Below, one piece after another: positions 7,342 through 15,915 of a stretch of DNA of 64,000 nt. The notes beneath the pieces are model-generated. The model did not search any database and was not told where the DNA came from. It saw nothing but the letters and a program-made list of their open reading frames with translations. The DNA lies in contig OZ006987.1 in the NCBI GenBank assembly GCA_963931055.1, positions 1,612,001-1,676,000 on the forward strand, in the 5' to 3' direction. Positions within the stretch are counted from its first letter, which is position 1; every line of letters starts with the position of its first letter. The position numbers and the translations under genes are program-made. The stretch is from Coprenecus sp949297365 (GTDB taxonomy: Bacteria > Bacteroidota > Bacteroidia > Bacteroidales > UBA932).

Positions 7342-8730
7342 ATGAAGATAAAGGAGATATTGACAGCGGCCCTGTTGTCGGCGGCAGTCCTGATGATGTC
7401 GGGAAAGGCAGTGTCTGCCCAGAAATACGAGGGTGGACTTATTGACAAGACTGTCGCTTTGGTCGGCAACAGTGTGATCCTGCTTTCTCAGGTTGAGTCG
7501 GAGGCCATATATATGCAGACCATGGGCTATGTCACTGACCGGAACCTGCGGTGCGAGGTGCTGGAGAACATCATGGTGACCAAACTGTTCTATACGCAGG
7601 CGGTGCTGGACAGTCTGGCGGTCAATCCTGATATGGTGGACGCCATGCTCAACCAGAGGGTGGATGAGGTTCTTACAAAACTGGGCGGAGAAAAGGCGGC
7701 CGAGGAATATTTCAAAAAACCTCTTCATGTGCTGCGGGAAGAGTGGAGAGAGCAGATACTGGAACAGAATCTTGCAAGCGAGATGAGGAGGACTATTGCC
7801 GGCAAGGTCGGTGATGTGACACCGAAGGAAGTGGAGCGTTTTTACAAGCGTACATCCAAGGACAGTCTGCCTGTCATTCCTACCCAGTATAAGATCAGTG
7901 AGATTACGTTGTATCCCAATGTGGAACGGGCTGAGCTGGCGGCGCGGGAGAGATTGCTGGAGTTCCGCCAGAGAGTTATGGACGGGGAGAAATTCTCCCT
8001 GCTGGCTACGCTTTATTCCGAGGATCCCGGAAGTGCCATGCGCGGCGGAGAGCTGGGCATGTCATCCAAGTCCTTATTCTGGCCCGAATTCAGTGATGCG
8101 GCTATGTCCTTGAAGCCGGGGCAGGTCTCTTCAATAGTCAAGACCCCTAACGGCTACCACCTCATCCAGCTGATAGCCAGGGATGGAGATATGTTCAACG
8201 CAAGACATATCCTTCTGAAACCGAGATATACGGCGGAGGACAGGGATTCGGCATTTATCCGTCTGGATTCCATACGCAATGCGGTCCTGGCGGACAGTAT
8301 AACTTTTGAGCAGGCCGCCAAGAAATTCTCCCAGGATCCGCTGACCAGGACCAATGGCGGACTTGTCCCGGATGTGGAGACCGGAGCACCGTTTATAGAC
8401 ATTGACAAGCTCAAGCCGGAGGAATACAATGTTCTTAAGAATATGAAGCCGGGAGAGATATCCCGTCCGATCGAGTCTACGGACAATGAGAGCAGGGCGG
8501 GAATGGCTGCGGGCAATACGGCGTATAAGATAATCCGTCTGGATGAGATAAGGGAGGCTCATACGCCTACTTTCAATCAGGATTTCGACATCCTGCTCAA
8601 TATGGCCACCAACCAGAAGGCCGAAGAAGCTGTGGAGGCGTTTGTCAACGATAAGATAGGTACAATATATATCGTGATAGATCCTCTTTTCCAGAAATGT
8701 GTATTTCAGCGGGACGGATGGGTGAAATGA
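7342..8730 (+). CDS. SurA-type periplasmic peptidyl-prolyl cis-trans isomerase
   Basis: 462 residues with a signal peptide (residues 1-26, ending VSA). A helical SurA N-terminal chaperone domain is followed by two parvulin-type domains, about residues 183-278 and 284-395. The first has the hallmarks LYSEDPGSAMRGGELG and GYHLIQL; the second has ARHILL and FSQDPLTRTNGGLV. The two-parvulin layout is that of SurA, which escorts unfolded barrel proteins to the Bam complex and isomerises prolines. The stop TGA overlaps the next gene's ATG (ATGA at 8727-8730), so translation of this gene and the OstA-like gene is coupled. That fits a shared outer-membrane-assembly job. Confidence 0.9.
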   Translation: MKIKEILTAALLSAAVLMMSGKAVSAQKYEGGLIDKTVALVGNSVILLSQVESEAIYMQTMGYVTDRNLRCEVLENIMVTKLFYTQAVLDSLAVNPDMVDAMLNQRVDEVLTKLGGEKAAEEYFKKPLHVLREEWREQILEQNLASEMRRTIAGKVGDVTPKEVERFYKRTSKDSLPVIPTQYKISEITLYPNVERAELAARERLLEFRQRVMDGEKFSLLATLYSEDPGSAMRGGELGMSSKSLFWPEFSDAAMSLKPGQVSSIVKTPNGYHLIQLIARDGDMFNARHILLKPRYTAEDRDSAFIRLDSIRNAVLADSITFEQAAKKFSQDPLTRTNGGLVPDVETGAPFIDIDKLKPEEYNVLKNMKPGEISRPIESTDNESRAGMAAGNTAYKIIRLDEIREAHTPTFNQDFDILLNMATNQKAEEAVEAFVNDKIGTIYIVIDPLFQKCVFQRDGWVK

Positions 8731-10736
8731 GACGGATTCTGAGTTTGGCGTTTTTTCTGACACTGTGGTTCGCAGTGTCGTACGGCCAGGAAAGCCGGGA
8801 CAGCCTGGTACGTCTGCTATCGGCGGACAAGGCCCGTCTGGTGGAGATGAACGGCAAGGCTTACCGCAAGGTGGTGGGGGATGCTGTATTTTTTCACAAT
8901 AATACGTATCTGAAGTGCGACAGCGCGTATTGGAATGTGGATGACGAGTACATAGACGCCATAGGCTCTGTCCGGATAGAACAGGAAAATACCGTCCTTA
9001 CCGGAGACAGTATCCGTTATGTGATAGCGGAGAACACGGCCAAGTTCCGCGGTCATCTGGTGGAACTGGTGGACAGAGACAGCAATATCCTAAGAACCAA
9101 TTATCTGGATTATAATACGAAAGACAGTATAGCATTCTTTTACCGGGGTGGGGCTATGAAGGACGAGGACGGCAATGTTATAGAAAGCCTGACCGGCCGG
9201 TATCAATCCAAAATAGAACAGTTTGATTTCATCGGTCAGGTGGAGATGTTCTCGGATTCACTGTTCTTCGTATGCGATACGCTTTATTATTATGCGGACA
9301 GAGACCTGGCCGAGTTCTACGGACATACGGGGGGCTGGTATGACCTCAATCATATATCCTCCGGCGCGGGCTGGTACGACAGGTCTTCGGAAAAGTTTTT
9401 CTTTACGCGGGATGTATACGGACTTACGGAGGATTACGAGCTTTGGTGTGACTCGCTGAATTATGACAGGTATGCGGAGTATGCCCTGCTGCTGGGCAAT
9501 GTCCAACTGTTGGATACTGTGGACAATGCCATAACCCTTGCAGGCGAGCTGCGGTACTGGAACGAGCCGCGCAGGGCGGAACTTTACCGGGATCCTGCTG
9601 TTGTCCTGATAAACGAGGAGGAGGGTGGAGTCAGGGACTCTATCTTCCTGGCATCCGATACCTTGATCTATTACACCAAGCGGATGTGTGATGTGGACAG
9701 TGCGGTGGTCGCGTCCGCCAAGGAAAGACGGGAGTCCGCTCTGGTGGATCCTCTGGCTCCGAAGACATCCGGCAACGGTGCATCAGGTGGAACGGAACAG
9801 GCATCAGGGTCTCAGTCATCCGGCTCACCCGGAGCGACGATGACAAGTGACTCACAGACGGTGACAGATTCACTTACTGCGGCAGATTCTGTTGCTGCCG
9901 CTGATTCTCAGGCAATAACAGACTCTCTTGCAGTAACGGACTCTCTTGCTGAGACAGATTCGTTGGCTGTGACGGATTCTCTTGCTGTCGCTGATTCATT
10001 GACGGTGGCACCTCCTGATACGACGCAGGTGGACTTTGTGGAGGCATATCATCATGTCAGGATATACAAGAGCGATGTGCAGGTGCTTTGTGATTCCCTG
10101 CTCTTCTGCTCGATAGACTCTATAGCCAGGCTCTTCACTGACCCTGTGCTCTGGTATGAGATAGAGAGCCAGATAACGGCGGACAGTATGCAGTTTCTTA
10201 TGCGTAACGGGACATTGGACAAGGGACTGCTTTTCGCGAACTGTTTTGTAATCTCGGAAGAGGAGCCTGGGCAGTACTATCATCAGATAAAGTCCCCGGA
10301 GATGACAGGCTATTTCAAGGACGGTCAGATAGCCCGCTTTGATGCCCTCGGCGGTGTGACGGCCATGTTCTATGTGGCGGAAGACTCTGTGGTGACGACT
10401 ATGAATCAGAAGGAATGCCGTATAATGACCGGCAGGATGAAGGACGGTCAGGTGCAGCGGATACTTTATACCGAGAATATCACCAGTGATGTATATCCCG
10501 TGAAGGACCTGACCCCTGAGATGATGACGCTCAGAAACTTCAACTGGATGCCGGACAAGCGGCCGGCCACAAGGTTCAGCGTGACGGACAGATACATACA
10601 TCCGTCCGGTAGAAAATACACAGTGCCGTCGCCGGATTTCCCGCGTTTCAAATATGCGGAAAAGTATTTCACCGGTTACATGGATCAGGTTATGGCTGAG
10701 ATAACTGCCCGCAAGCCACTAATTTGGATTGAATGA
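8727..10736 (+). CDS. OstA-like envelope protein (LptA/OstA beta-jellyroll family)
   Basis: 669 residues from the ATG at 8727, chosen because it overlaps the surA stop (ATGA) and begins a clean signal peptide (MRRILSLAFFLTLWFAVSYG). The mature part contains many short strand repeats such as NTYLKCDSAYWNVDD and DSLFFVCDTLYYYADRD, typical of OstA/LptA jellyroll sheets that bind lipopolysaccharide. A low-complexity insert of alternating DSLAVT/ADSLAVT units lies at residues ~385-427. OstA-like proteins in Bacteroidota are thought to act in lipopolysaccharide transport, but a barrel like that of LptD is not evident. The SurA-type chaperones just upstream support an envelope-assembly role. Confidence 0.8.
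   Translation: MRRILSLAFFLTLWFAVSYGQESRDSLVRLLSADKARLVEMNGKAYRKVVGDAVFFHNNTYLKCDSAYWNVDDEYIDAIGSVRIEQENTVLTGDSIRYVIAENTAKFRGHLVELVDRDSNILRTNYLDYNTKDSIAFFYRGGAMKDEDGNVIESLTGRYQSKIEQFDFIGQVEMFSDSLFFVCDTLYYYADRDLAEFYGHTGGWYDLNHISSGAGWYDRSSEKFFFTRDVYGLTEDYELWCDSLNYDRYAEYALLLGNVQLLDTVDNAITLAGELRYWNEPRRAELYRDPAVVLINEEEGGVRDSIFLASDTLIYYTKRMCDVDSAVVASAKERRESALVDPLAPKTSGNGASGGTEQASGSQSSGSPGATMTSDSQTVTDSLTAADSVAAADSQAITDSLAVTDSLAETDSLAVTDSLAVADSLTVAPPDTTQVDFVEAYHHVRIYKSDVQVLCDSLLFCSIDSIARLFTDPVLWYEIESQITADSMQFLMRNGTLDKGLLFANCFVISEEEPGQYYHQIKSPEMTGYFKDGQIARFDALGGVTAMFYVAEDSVVTTMNQKECRIMTGRMKDGQVQRILYTENITSDVYPVKDLTPEMMTLRNFNWMPDKRPATRFSVTDRYIHPSGRKYTVPSPDFPRFKYAEKYFTGYMDQVMAEITARKPLIWIE
9880..10005 (+). 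repeat. Tandem DSLAVT-type repeat inside the OstA-like gene
   Basis: Imperfect 18-base units encode repeated (T/A)DSLAV hexapeptides, about seven copies. Low-complexity Ser/Asp/Thr linker; such arrays can change copy number by slippage. Confidence 0.75.
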
Positions 10737-10769
10737 CCTATAAAGGAAGGCCAACTGCGTATATCCCTC

Positions 10770-10813
10770 GGGGAAAGTGCCGTGCTTTCCCGCGAAAATG
10801 GTTCACTTTCCCC
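10770..10813 (+). repeat. REP-like palindrome, copy 3
   Basis: Arms GGGGAAAGTGCC (10770-10781) and GGTTCACTTTCCCC (right arm ending about 10813). The centre TTTCCCGCGAAAA is shared with copy 4, so the pair are closer relatives of each other than of copies 1 and 2. Confidence 0.85.
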
Positions 10814-10826
10814 TGTGTGGTGTTCT

Positions 10827-10935
10827 TATGAAAATCCAGCAGTCGAAAAGACCAGGCCCTCCCACCGCTTCGCGGCGGGCCCCTCCCTCTAGAGCCGAGG
10901 GCGGCTAGTCTTTTCTCGTTGCTGGAATTTTCATA
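10827..10935. repeat. 109-base imperfect hairpin between two REP copies
   Basis: Outer arms TATGAAAATCCAGCA (10827-10841) and TGCTGGAATTTTCATA (10920-10935) pair with one bulge. Inner arms GAAAAGAC (10845-10852) and GTCTTTTC (10908-10915) pair perfectly. A further GC stem around CCGCTTCGCGG occupies the loop. It lies between REP copies 3 and 4, 13 and 42 bases from them. Confidence 0.75.
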
Positions 10936-10977
10936 GAGTCTATGCTGTCAGGTTCTTAAAGGGGGTGAATGGAGTGC

Positions 10978-11023
10978 GGGGAAAAGTGCCGGGCTTTCCC
11001 GCGAAAACGGTTCACTTTCCCCC
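10978..11023 (+). repeat. REP-like palindrome, copy 4
   Basis: Arms GGGGAAAAGTGCC and GGTTCACTTTCCCC with the same centre TTTCCCGCGAAAA as copy 3 and the same orientation. One extra A in the left arm is the main difference. Confidence 0.85.
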
Positions 11024-11043
11024 ACGGCATGAGACTTCTGGGG

Positions 11044-11114
11044 AGGTCCAGCAGGGTATGCTTGAGGAAGTGCTTAATATACAGGTGCTTTGAAAAAGAG
11101 CATCTGCTGGACCT
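11044..11114. repeat. 11-bp perfect inverted repeat
   Basis: AGGTCCAGCAG (11044-11054) and CTGCTGGACCT (11104-11114) around a 49-base loop. The CCAGCA core also occurs in the arms of the 10827-10935 hairpin, hinting at a common origin. Confidence 0.6.
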
Positions 11115-11403
11115 GGGGTGAAATGGCAGTTTTATGGTGAAAAACGGGCAGTCCAGCTAATCGCCAAAATATATACGACTAACAATCAATGTGATACATT
11201 TGAACAACGTGCTGGACATTGTAAAAGTACTTATTAAGCCTGTTTTTTGCGGAACGACACTTTCCCACGTGGTCTGGGAAGGGCAGGATATCAAATGGCG
11301 GCATTGATGTCATCGGATATTCCGCCCCTTTCTCTTTCTCCGTTTTGATGCTGATTCATGGTGACAGACTCTGTGGAAAGGGTGGATTTTTCAGATATTT
11401 TGC

Positions 11404-11411
11404 TACCTTTG
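11404..11411 (+). promoter_or_regulatory. Bacteroidales -7 box for hutH
   Basis: TACCTTTG, matching TAnnTTTG, 37 bases before the hutH ATG. It would transcribe the hut genes and, through tight spacing, probably the fab genes. Confidence 0.65.
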
Positions 11412-11414
11412 TAG

Positions 11415-11438
11415 TTTAAATTTCAAATGCAATTTAAA
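11415..11438. promoter_or_regulatory. Palindromic operator candidate in the hutH leader
   Basis: TTTAAATT and AATTTAAA (11415-11422, 11431-11438) form a 24-base near-palindrome immediately downstream of the -7 box, at the expected transcription start. That position suits a repressor site; the cognate regulator is not in the window. Confidence 0.45.
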
Positions 11439-11448
11439 TTACAAAAGT

Positions 11449-12945
11449 ATGATACAGTTTGATATAGATAAGCTGAACCACTCGCTGGACGAGGTCAGGG
11501 CTCTGCTTGATCCCCAGTGCAGGTTACATCTCGGAGAAGAATCCAAAAAGAGAATCGCAAAATGCCGCAACTATCTGGATGAGCGCATGAAGAACCAGAA
11601 AGCGCCCATCTACGGCGTGACCACCGGCTTCGGCTCGCTGTGCAATGTGTCCGTGGACAAGGACCAGCTCTCACAGCTCCAGAAGAACCTGGTGATGTCC
11701 CACTCCTGCGGCGTGGGCGAGGAGGTAAGGCCCGAGATCGTGCGTCTGATGATCGCCCTGAAAGTGAAGTCGCTCTCATACGGCTACTCCGGAGTGAGAG
11801 TCGAGACGGTAGAGAGGCTGGTGGACTTCTTCAACGAGGGCATTACTCCCGTCGTATATCAGCAGGGCTCTCTCGGAGCATCCGGCGACCTGGCTCCTCT
11901 GGCCAATATGTGTCTGCCTCTGCTGGGCCTGGGTGAGTTCGACTACAAGGGCAAAAGGTATCCCGGCAGCGAGCTTGAGAAGATGTTCGGCTGGAAGCCT
12001 CTGACCCTGGCGTCCAAGGAGGGTCTGGCTCTGCTGAACGGCACCCAGTTCATGCTGGCCCACGCCGTATGGTGCATCATCAGGGCAGAGCACATATCCG
12101 CAGCCGCCGACAAGATAGCCACTGTATCCCTTGAGGCCTTCAACGGCCGCAAGGAGCCGTTCACTCCCGGCGTACATGCTGTACGTCCCCACAAGGGTCA
12201 GATGGAGACGGCCCGCGTCATCCTCGGCTACCTGCAGGGCAGCCAGCTGATCGACGGCCCCGGCAAGGAAGTTCAGGATCCCTATTCGTTCCGCTGCGTG
12301 CCTCAGGTACACGGAGCGTCGAAGGATGCCATCGCATACGTGGAGAGCGTGTTCATGACCGAGGTCAACAGCGCGACCGACAACCCGACCGTTCTGCCTG
12401 ACGAGGATCAGGTCATCTCCGCCGGCAACTTCCACGGTCAGCCTCTGTCCATAACCCTGGATTTCCTGGCTATAGCCCTGGCCGAGCTAGGCTCTATCTC
12501 AGAACGCCGTACCTATCAGCTCATATCAGGCAAGAGAGGCCTGCCTTCGTTCCTGGTGGCCAAGTCCGGTCTTAACTCCGGCTTCATGATTCCGCAGTAT
12601 GCCGCCGCTTCAGTAGTAAGCCAGAACAAGCAGCTCTGCACTCCCTGCGTGGTGGATACCATCGACTCCTCACAGGGTCAGGAGGATCATGTCAGCATGG
12701 GTGCCAACGCCGCCACCAAGTGTGTGCGCGTGGTCGAGAACGTGGAGAAGATCCTCGGTATCGAGATGCTCAACGCCGCCCAGGCCCTGGAGTTCCGTCA
12801 CCGCGCCGGTGCCGGCAAGTCATCACCCGTGATCGAGAAGTTCTTCGAGGATTACCGCAAGGAGGTTCCTTTCATCGAGGAGGATACGGTGATGTACACC
12901 AGGATCAAGGACTCAATTGATTTTATCAGAAAGGCAGAATTTTAA
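11449..12945 (+). CDS. hutH: Histidine ammonia-lyase
   Basis: 498 residues, normal for the family. It removes ammonia from L-histidine to give urocanate in the cytosol. The MIO cofactor triad Ala-Ser-Gly is at residues 144-146 in GSLGASGDLAPLA, and YGVTTGFG carries the catalytic tyrosine. The selectivity pair Ser-His in NLVMSHSCGVG is that of histidine rather than tyrosine (His-Leu) or phenylalanine lyases, so I call a true HAL. It has its own promoter and operator candidate, and the next gene hutI starts 2 bases after its stop. Urocanate hydratase (hutU), the next enzyme in the pathway, is absent from the cluster and window. Confidence 0.96.
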   Translation: MIQFDIDKLNHSLDEVRALLDPQCRLHLGEESKKRIAKCRNYLDERMKNQKAPIYGVTTGFGSLCNVSVDKDQLSQLQKNLVMSHSCGVGEEVRPEIVRLMIALKVKSLSYGYSGVRVETVERLVDFFNEGITPVVYQQGSLGASGDLAPLANMCLPLLGLGEFDYKGKRYPGSELEKMFGWKPLTLASKEGLALLNGTQFMLAHAVWCIIRAEHISAAADKIATVSLEAFNGRKEPFTPGVHAVRPHKGQMETARVILGYLQGSQLIDGPGKEVQDPYSFRCVPQVHGASKDAIAYVESVFMTEVNSATDNPTVLPDEDQVISAGNFHGQPLSITLDFLAIALAELGSISERRTYQLISGKRGLPSFLVAKSGLNSGFMIPQYAAASVVSQNKQLCTPCVVDTIDSSQGQEDHVSMGANAATKCVRVVENVEKILGIEMLNAAQALEFRHRAGAGKSSPVIEKFFEDYRKEVPFIEEDTVMYTRIKDSIDFIRKAEF

Positions 12946-12947
12946 CG

Positions 12948-14213
12948 ATGTCGCTTTTTGTTAAAAATATAAAAAAGCTCGTCGGCGTAAGGCAGGAAGC
13001 TCCGCAGTCTCCCCTGAAAGGCAAGGAGATGGAGACTCTGCCCTGCCTCGACAATGCCTGGCTGCTGACCGAAGGAGACCGGATAAAGGCTTTCGGAGAG
13101 ATGAGCGGCACTGCCCCGGAGACTATCGGGGCTATGGAGGACGGTGCGGACGGAGTAATCGACGCCGCAGGCCGGATGGTGTTCCCCTCTTACTGCGACT
13201 CGCACACGCATCTGGTATATGCCGGCAGCCGCGAGATGGAGTTCATGGACAAGCTCCGCGGTCTGTCGTACCAGGAGATAGCCCGCCGGGGAGGCGGTAT
13301 CCTGAACTCGGTGGAGCTGCTGCACAATACCCCGGAGGACGACCTTCTGCGTCAGACGCTGGTCAGGGCATGGGAGATCATCTCCCTCGGTACCGGGGCC
13401 GTGGAGATCAAGAGCGGCTACGGCCTGACCGTGGAGGACGAGGTCAAGATGCTCCGCGTGGCCCGCAGGGTGGGCGAGGAGACCCCTCTCAGGGTGCGCA
13501 CTACATTCCTGGGTGCCCACGCCGTGCCCGCCAGGTATAAGGGCAACCGCGAGGGTTATGTGGATGAGATCATCCGCGACATCATGCCCGCCGTGGCGGC
13601 CGAAGGACTGGCCGACTATGTGGACATCTTCGTGGAGGAGGGCTTTTTCACAGTGGAGGATGCCAGCCGTATATTCGATGCGGCCGCCAGGTACGGTATG
13701 CAGCCGAAGGTACACGCCAACCAGATGAGTTTTTCCGGCGGAGTACAGGTCGGAGTCAAGTACGGTGCGGCCTCTGTGGACCATCTGGAGTTCACCGGCC
13801 CCGAGGAGTTCAGGGTCCTGCAGGACAGCGGCACCATAGCGACCCTCCTTCCGGGCGCGACATTCTTCCTGGACATGGATTATCCCAAGGCCAAGCAGAT
13901 GCTGGAGTACGACCTTCCGCTCGCCATAGCCTCCAACTACAACCCGGGCTCATGCCCTTCCGGGGACATGAAGTTCATGATGGCCCTGGCCATGATCAAG
14001 ATGCGCCTGACGCCCGAGACGGTGCTCAACGCCGCCACGGTCAACGGCTCGTTCGCCATGGGGACAGCCGCCGAGTACGGTTCGATAACCCCCGGCAAGA
14101 AGGCCTCGTTCTTCATTACCAAGGAGATACCTTCCTATGAGTTCGTGCCGTATTCATTTACCTCGCAGCTTATAGAAGAGATAGTATTGAATGGAAAAAT
14201 AATTAATAGATAA
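12948..14213 (+). CDS. hutI: Imidazolonepropionase
   Basis: 421 residues of the amidohydrolase superfamily. It hydrolyses 4-imidazolone-5-propionate to N-formiminoglutamate. The metal-binding HxH is seen as His86 and His88 in SHTHLVYAG. Further ligands are in KVHANQ and VDHLEF, and the substrate loop is in GAHAVP. The C-terminal SNYNPGS and the TPGKKASF strand are typical. It starts 2 bases after the hutH stop and ends 3 before ftcD, so it is in one operon with them. Confidence 0.96.
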   Translation: MSLFVKNIKKLVGVRQEAPQSPLKGKEMETLPCLDNAWLLTEGDRIKAFGEMSGTAPETIGAMEDGADGVIDAAGRMVFPSYCDSHTHLVYAGSREMEFMDKLRGLSYQEIARRGGGILNSVELLHNTPEDDLLRQTLVRAWEIISLGTGAVEIKSGYGLTVEDEVKMLRVARRVGEETPLRVRTTFLGAHAVPARYKGNREGYVDEIIRDIMPAVAAEGLADYVDIFVEEGFFTVEDASRIFDAAARYGMQPKVHANQMSFSGGVQVGVKYGAASVDHLEFTGPEEFRVLQDSGTIATLLPGATFFLDMDYPKAKQMLEYDLPLAIASNYNPGSCPSGDMKFMMALAMIKMRLTPETVLNAATVNGSFAMGTAAEYGSITPGKKASFFITKEIPSYEFVPYSFTSQLIEEIVLNGKIINR

Positions 14214-14216
14214 ATC

Positions 14217-15914
14217 ATGACAAGAAAATTGATCGAATGTGTCCCCAACTTCAGCGAGGGACGTGACATGCAGATTATCAAGCAGATTACAGACGCTGCC
14301 GAGAGCGTTGAGGGCGTAAGGCTTCTCGACGTGGATCCGGGTGCGGCCACCAACCGTACCGTAGTCACTTTCGTGGGCGAGCCCGAGAAGGTGATGGAGG
14401 CGGCTTTCCGCGCAGTCAAGAAGGCTTCGGAAGTCATCGACATGAGGCATCATCACGGAGAGCATCCCCGTATGGGCGCCACTGACGTGTGCCCTCTCGT
14501 TCCTATCGCCGGCGTGACCATGGAGGAGTGCGTGGAGTATGCCCGCAGCCTGGCCAAGAGGATTGGCGAGGAGCTCGGCATACCGGTATTCTGCTATGAG
14601 AGCGCGGCCTATACTCCCGAGCGCAGGAACCTGGCTGTATGCCGCAGCGGAGAGTACGAGGGTCTGGCCAAGAGATTCGCCGACGGTGTGAAGCCGGATT
14701 TCGGTCCCGCAGTGATAGACGACTACACCGCCCGTACCGGTGCTACTGCAGTGGGTGCCAGGGATTTCCTCGTAGCCATCAACTACAACCTCAACACCAC
14801 TTCTACCCGCAGGGCCAATTCCATTGCCTTTGACGTGCGTGAGAAAGGCCGCAAGAAGAGGGAGGGCGATCCCATTACCGGCAAGGTGGTCAAGGATGCG
14901 GACGGCAACGTGGTATGGATTCCCGGAACGCTCAAGGGCTGCAAGGCCATAGGCTGGTATATCGAGGAATACGGCATCGCGCAGGTGTCCATGAACGTGA
15001 CCAACATCAACGTCACTCCTGTACACGTGGCCTTTGACGAGGTCTGCGAGAAGGCCCATGCACGCGGCATCAGGGTGACCGGCTCCGAGATAGTGGGACT
15101 TATTCCCAAGAAGGTGCTCATCGACGCCGGCAAGCATTATCTGGCAAAGCAGAACCGCTCCTGCGGTATTCCCGAGGACGATATCGTGAAGATAGCCGTC
15201 AAGTCCATGGGACTGGACGACCTCAAGCCATTCAATCCCCGCGAGAAGGTCATCGAGTACATTCTCGAGGACAGCGACAAGACGCCCAAGCTGGTGGACC
15301 TGACTGTCCGCGGCTTCGCTGAGGAGACTTCCCGCGAGTCTCCGGCTCCCGGCGGCGGATCGATATCCGCATATATGGGATCTCTCGGCGCCGCTCTCGG
15401 TGCTATGGTGGCCAACCTGTCCTCGCACAAGAGGGGCTGGGACGACCAGTGCCCCAAGTTCTCCCAGTGGGCTGAGAAGGGTCAGGACCTGATGTACGAG
15501 CTGCTGCACCTGGTGGACGAGGATACGGCCGCATTCAACCGTATCATGGATGCCATGTCGCTTCCCAAGAAGACCGACGAGGAGAAGGCAGCCCGTGCCG
15601 TAGCCATGCAGGAGGCCACTCTCTATGCCACCGAGGTGCCGTTGAGGACGATGAAGGCCTCATTCAAGGTATTCGGGCTGGTGGAGGCCATGGCTTCCGA
15701 GGGTAATCCCAACTCAGTCTCCGATGCCGGTGTAGGTGCACTGGCAGCCCGTTCGGCCGTGCTCGGTGCATTCCTCAACGTCAAGATCAACGCTTCCGGA
15801 CTGAAGGACCGCGAAAAAGCCGACGCTCTTGTAGCAGAGGCCGCTGAGATAGCAGCCGAGGCTGAGAAGCAGGAGAAGAAAGTGCTGGAAATCGTCAATT
15901 CAAAGATAAACTGA
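14217..15914 (+). CDS. ftcD: Bifunctional glutamate formiminotransferase / formiminotetrahydrofolate cyclodeaminase
   Basis: 565 residues carrying both activities in one chain. The formiminotransferase part (about 1-330) starts with IECVPNFSEGRD and includes DPGAATNRTVVTF and HHHGEHPRMGATDVCP. The cyclodeaminase part (about 345-565) includes ESPAPGGGSISAYMGSLGAA. The pair moves the formimino group of N-formiminoglutamate to tetrahydrofolate and then forms methenyl-THF plus ammonia, feeding one-carbon metabolism. In many bacteria the two are separate genes; the fused form resembles the animal FTCD layout. It ends one base before the fabH start, so translation into the fab block may be coupled. 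Confidence 0.96.
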   Translation: MTRKLIECVPNFSEGRDMQIIKQITDAAESVEGVRLLDVDPGAATNRTVVTFVGEPEKVMEAAFRAVKKASEVIDMRHHHGEHPRMGATDVCPLVPIAGVTMEECVEYARSLAKRIGEELGIPVFCYESAAYTPERRNLAVCRSGEYEGLAKRFADGVKPDFGPAVIDDYTARTGATAVGARDFLVAINYNLNTTSTRRANSIAFDVREKGRKKREGDPITGKVVKDADGNVVWIPGTLKGCKAIGWYIEEYGIAQVSMNVTNINVTPVHVAFDEVCEKAHARGIRVTGSEIVGLIPKKVLIDAGKHYLAKQNRSCGIPEDDIVKIAVKSMGLDDLKPFNPREKVIEYILEDSDKTPKLVDLTVRGFAEETSRESPAPGGGSISAYMGSLGAALGAMVANLSSHKRGWDDQCPKFSQWAEKGQDLMYELLHLVDEDTAAFNRIMDAMSLPKKTDEEKAARAVAMQEATLYATEVPLRTMKASFKVFGLVEAMASEGNPNSVSDAGVGALAARSAVLGAFLNVKINASGLKDREKADALVAEAAEIAAEAEKQEKKVLEIVNSKIN

Positions 15915-15915
15915 T

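Larger units (their letters stand above)
10737..11448. other. 0.7-kb gene-free region built of inverted repeats
   Basis: No gene is supported between the OstA-like gene and hutH. In order it holds REP copy 3, a 109-base imperfect hairpin, REP copy 4, an 11-bp inverted pair around 11044-11114, a lone REP arm CACTTTCCC at 11258-11266, and the hutH promoter with a palindrome. The remaining part 11115-11400 is AT-rich with no recognisable structure. Confidence 0.6.

Noticed and set aside
9880..10005. CRISPR-like array
   Set aside because: The repeats are contiguous, in frame and encode a DSLAVT linker; there are no spacers and no cas genes in the window.
11449..12945. Tyrosine or phenylalanine ammonia-lyase, as part of an aryl-polyene cluster with the fab genes
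   Set aside because: The selectivity pair is Ser-His (histidine type) and the next genes are hutI and ftcD; no glycosyl or acyltransferase genes typical of aryl-polyene clusters are near.
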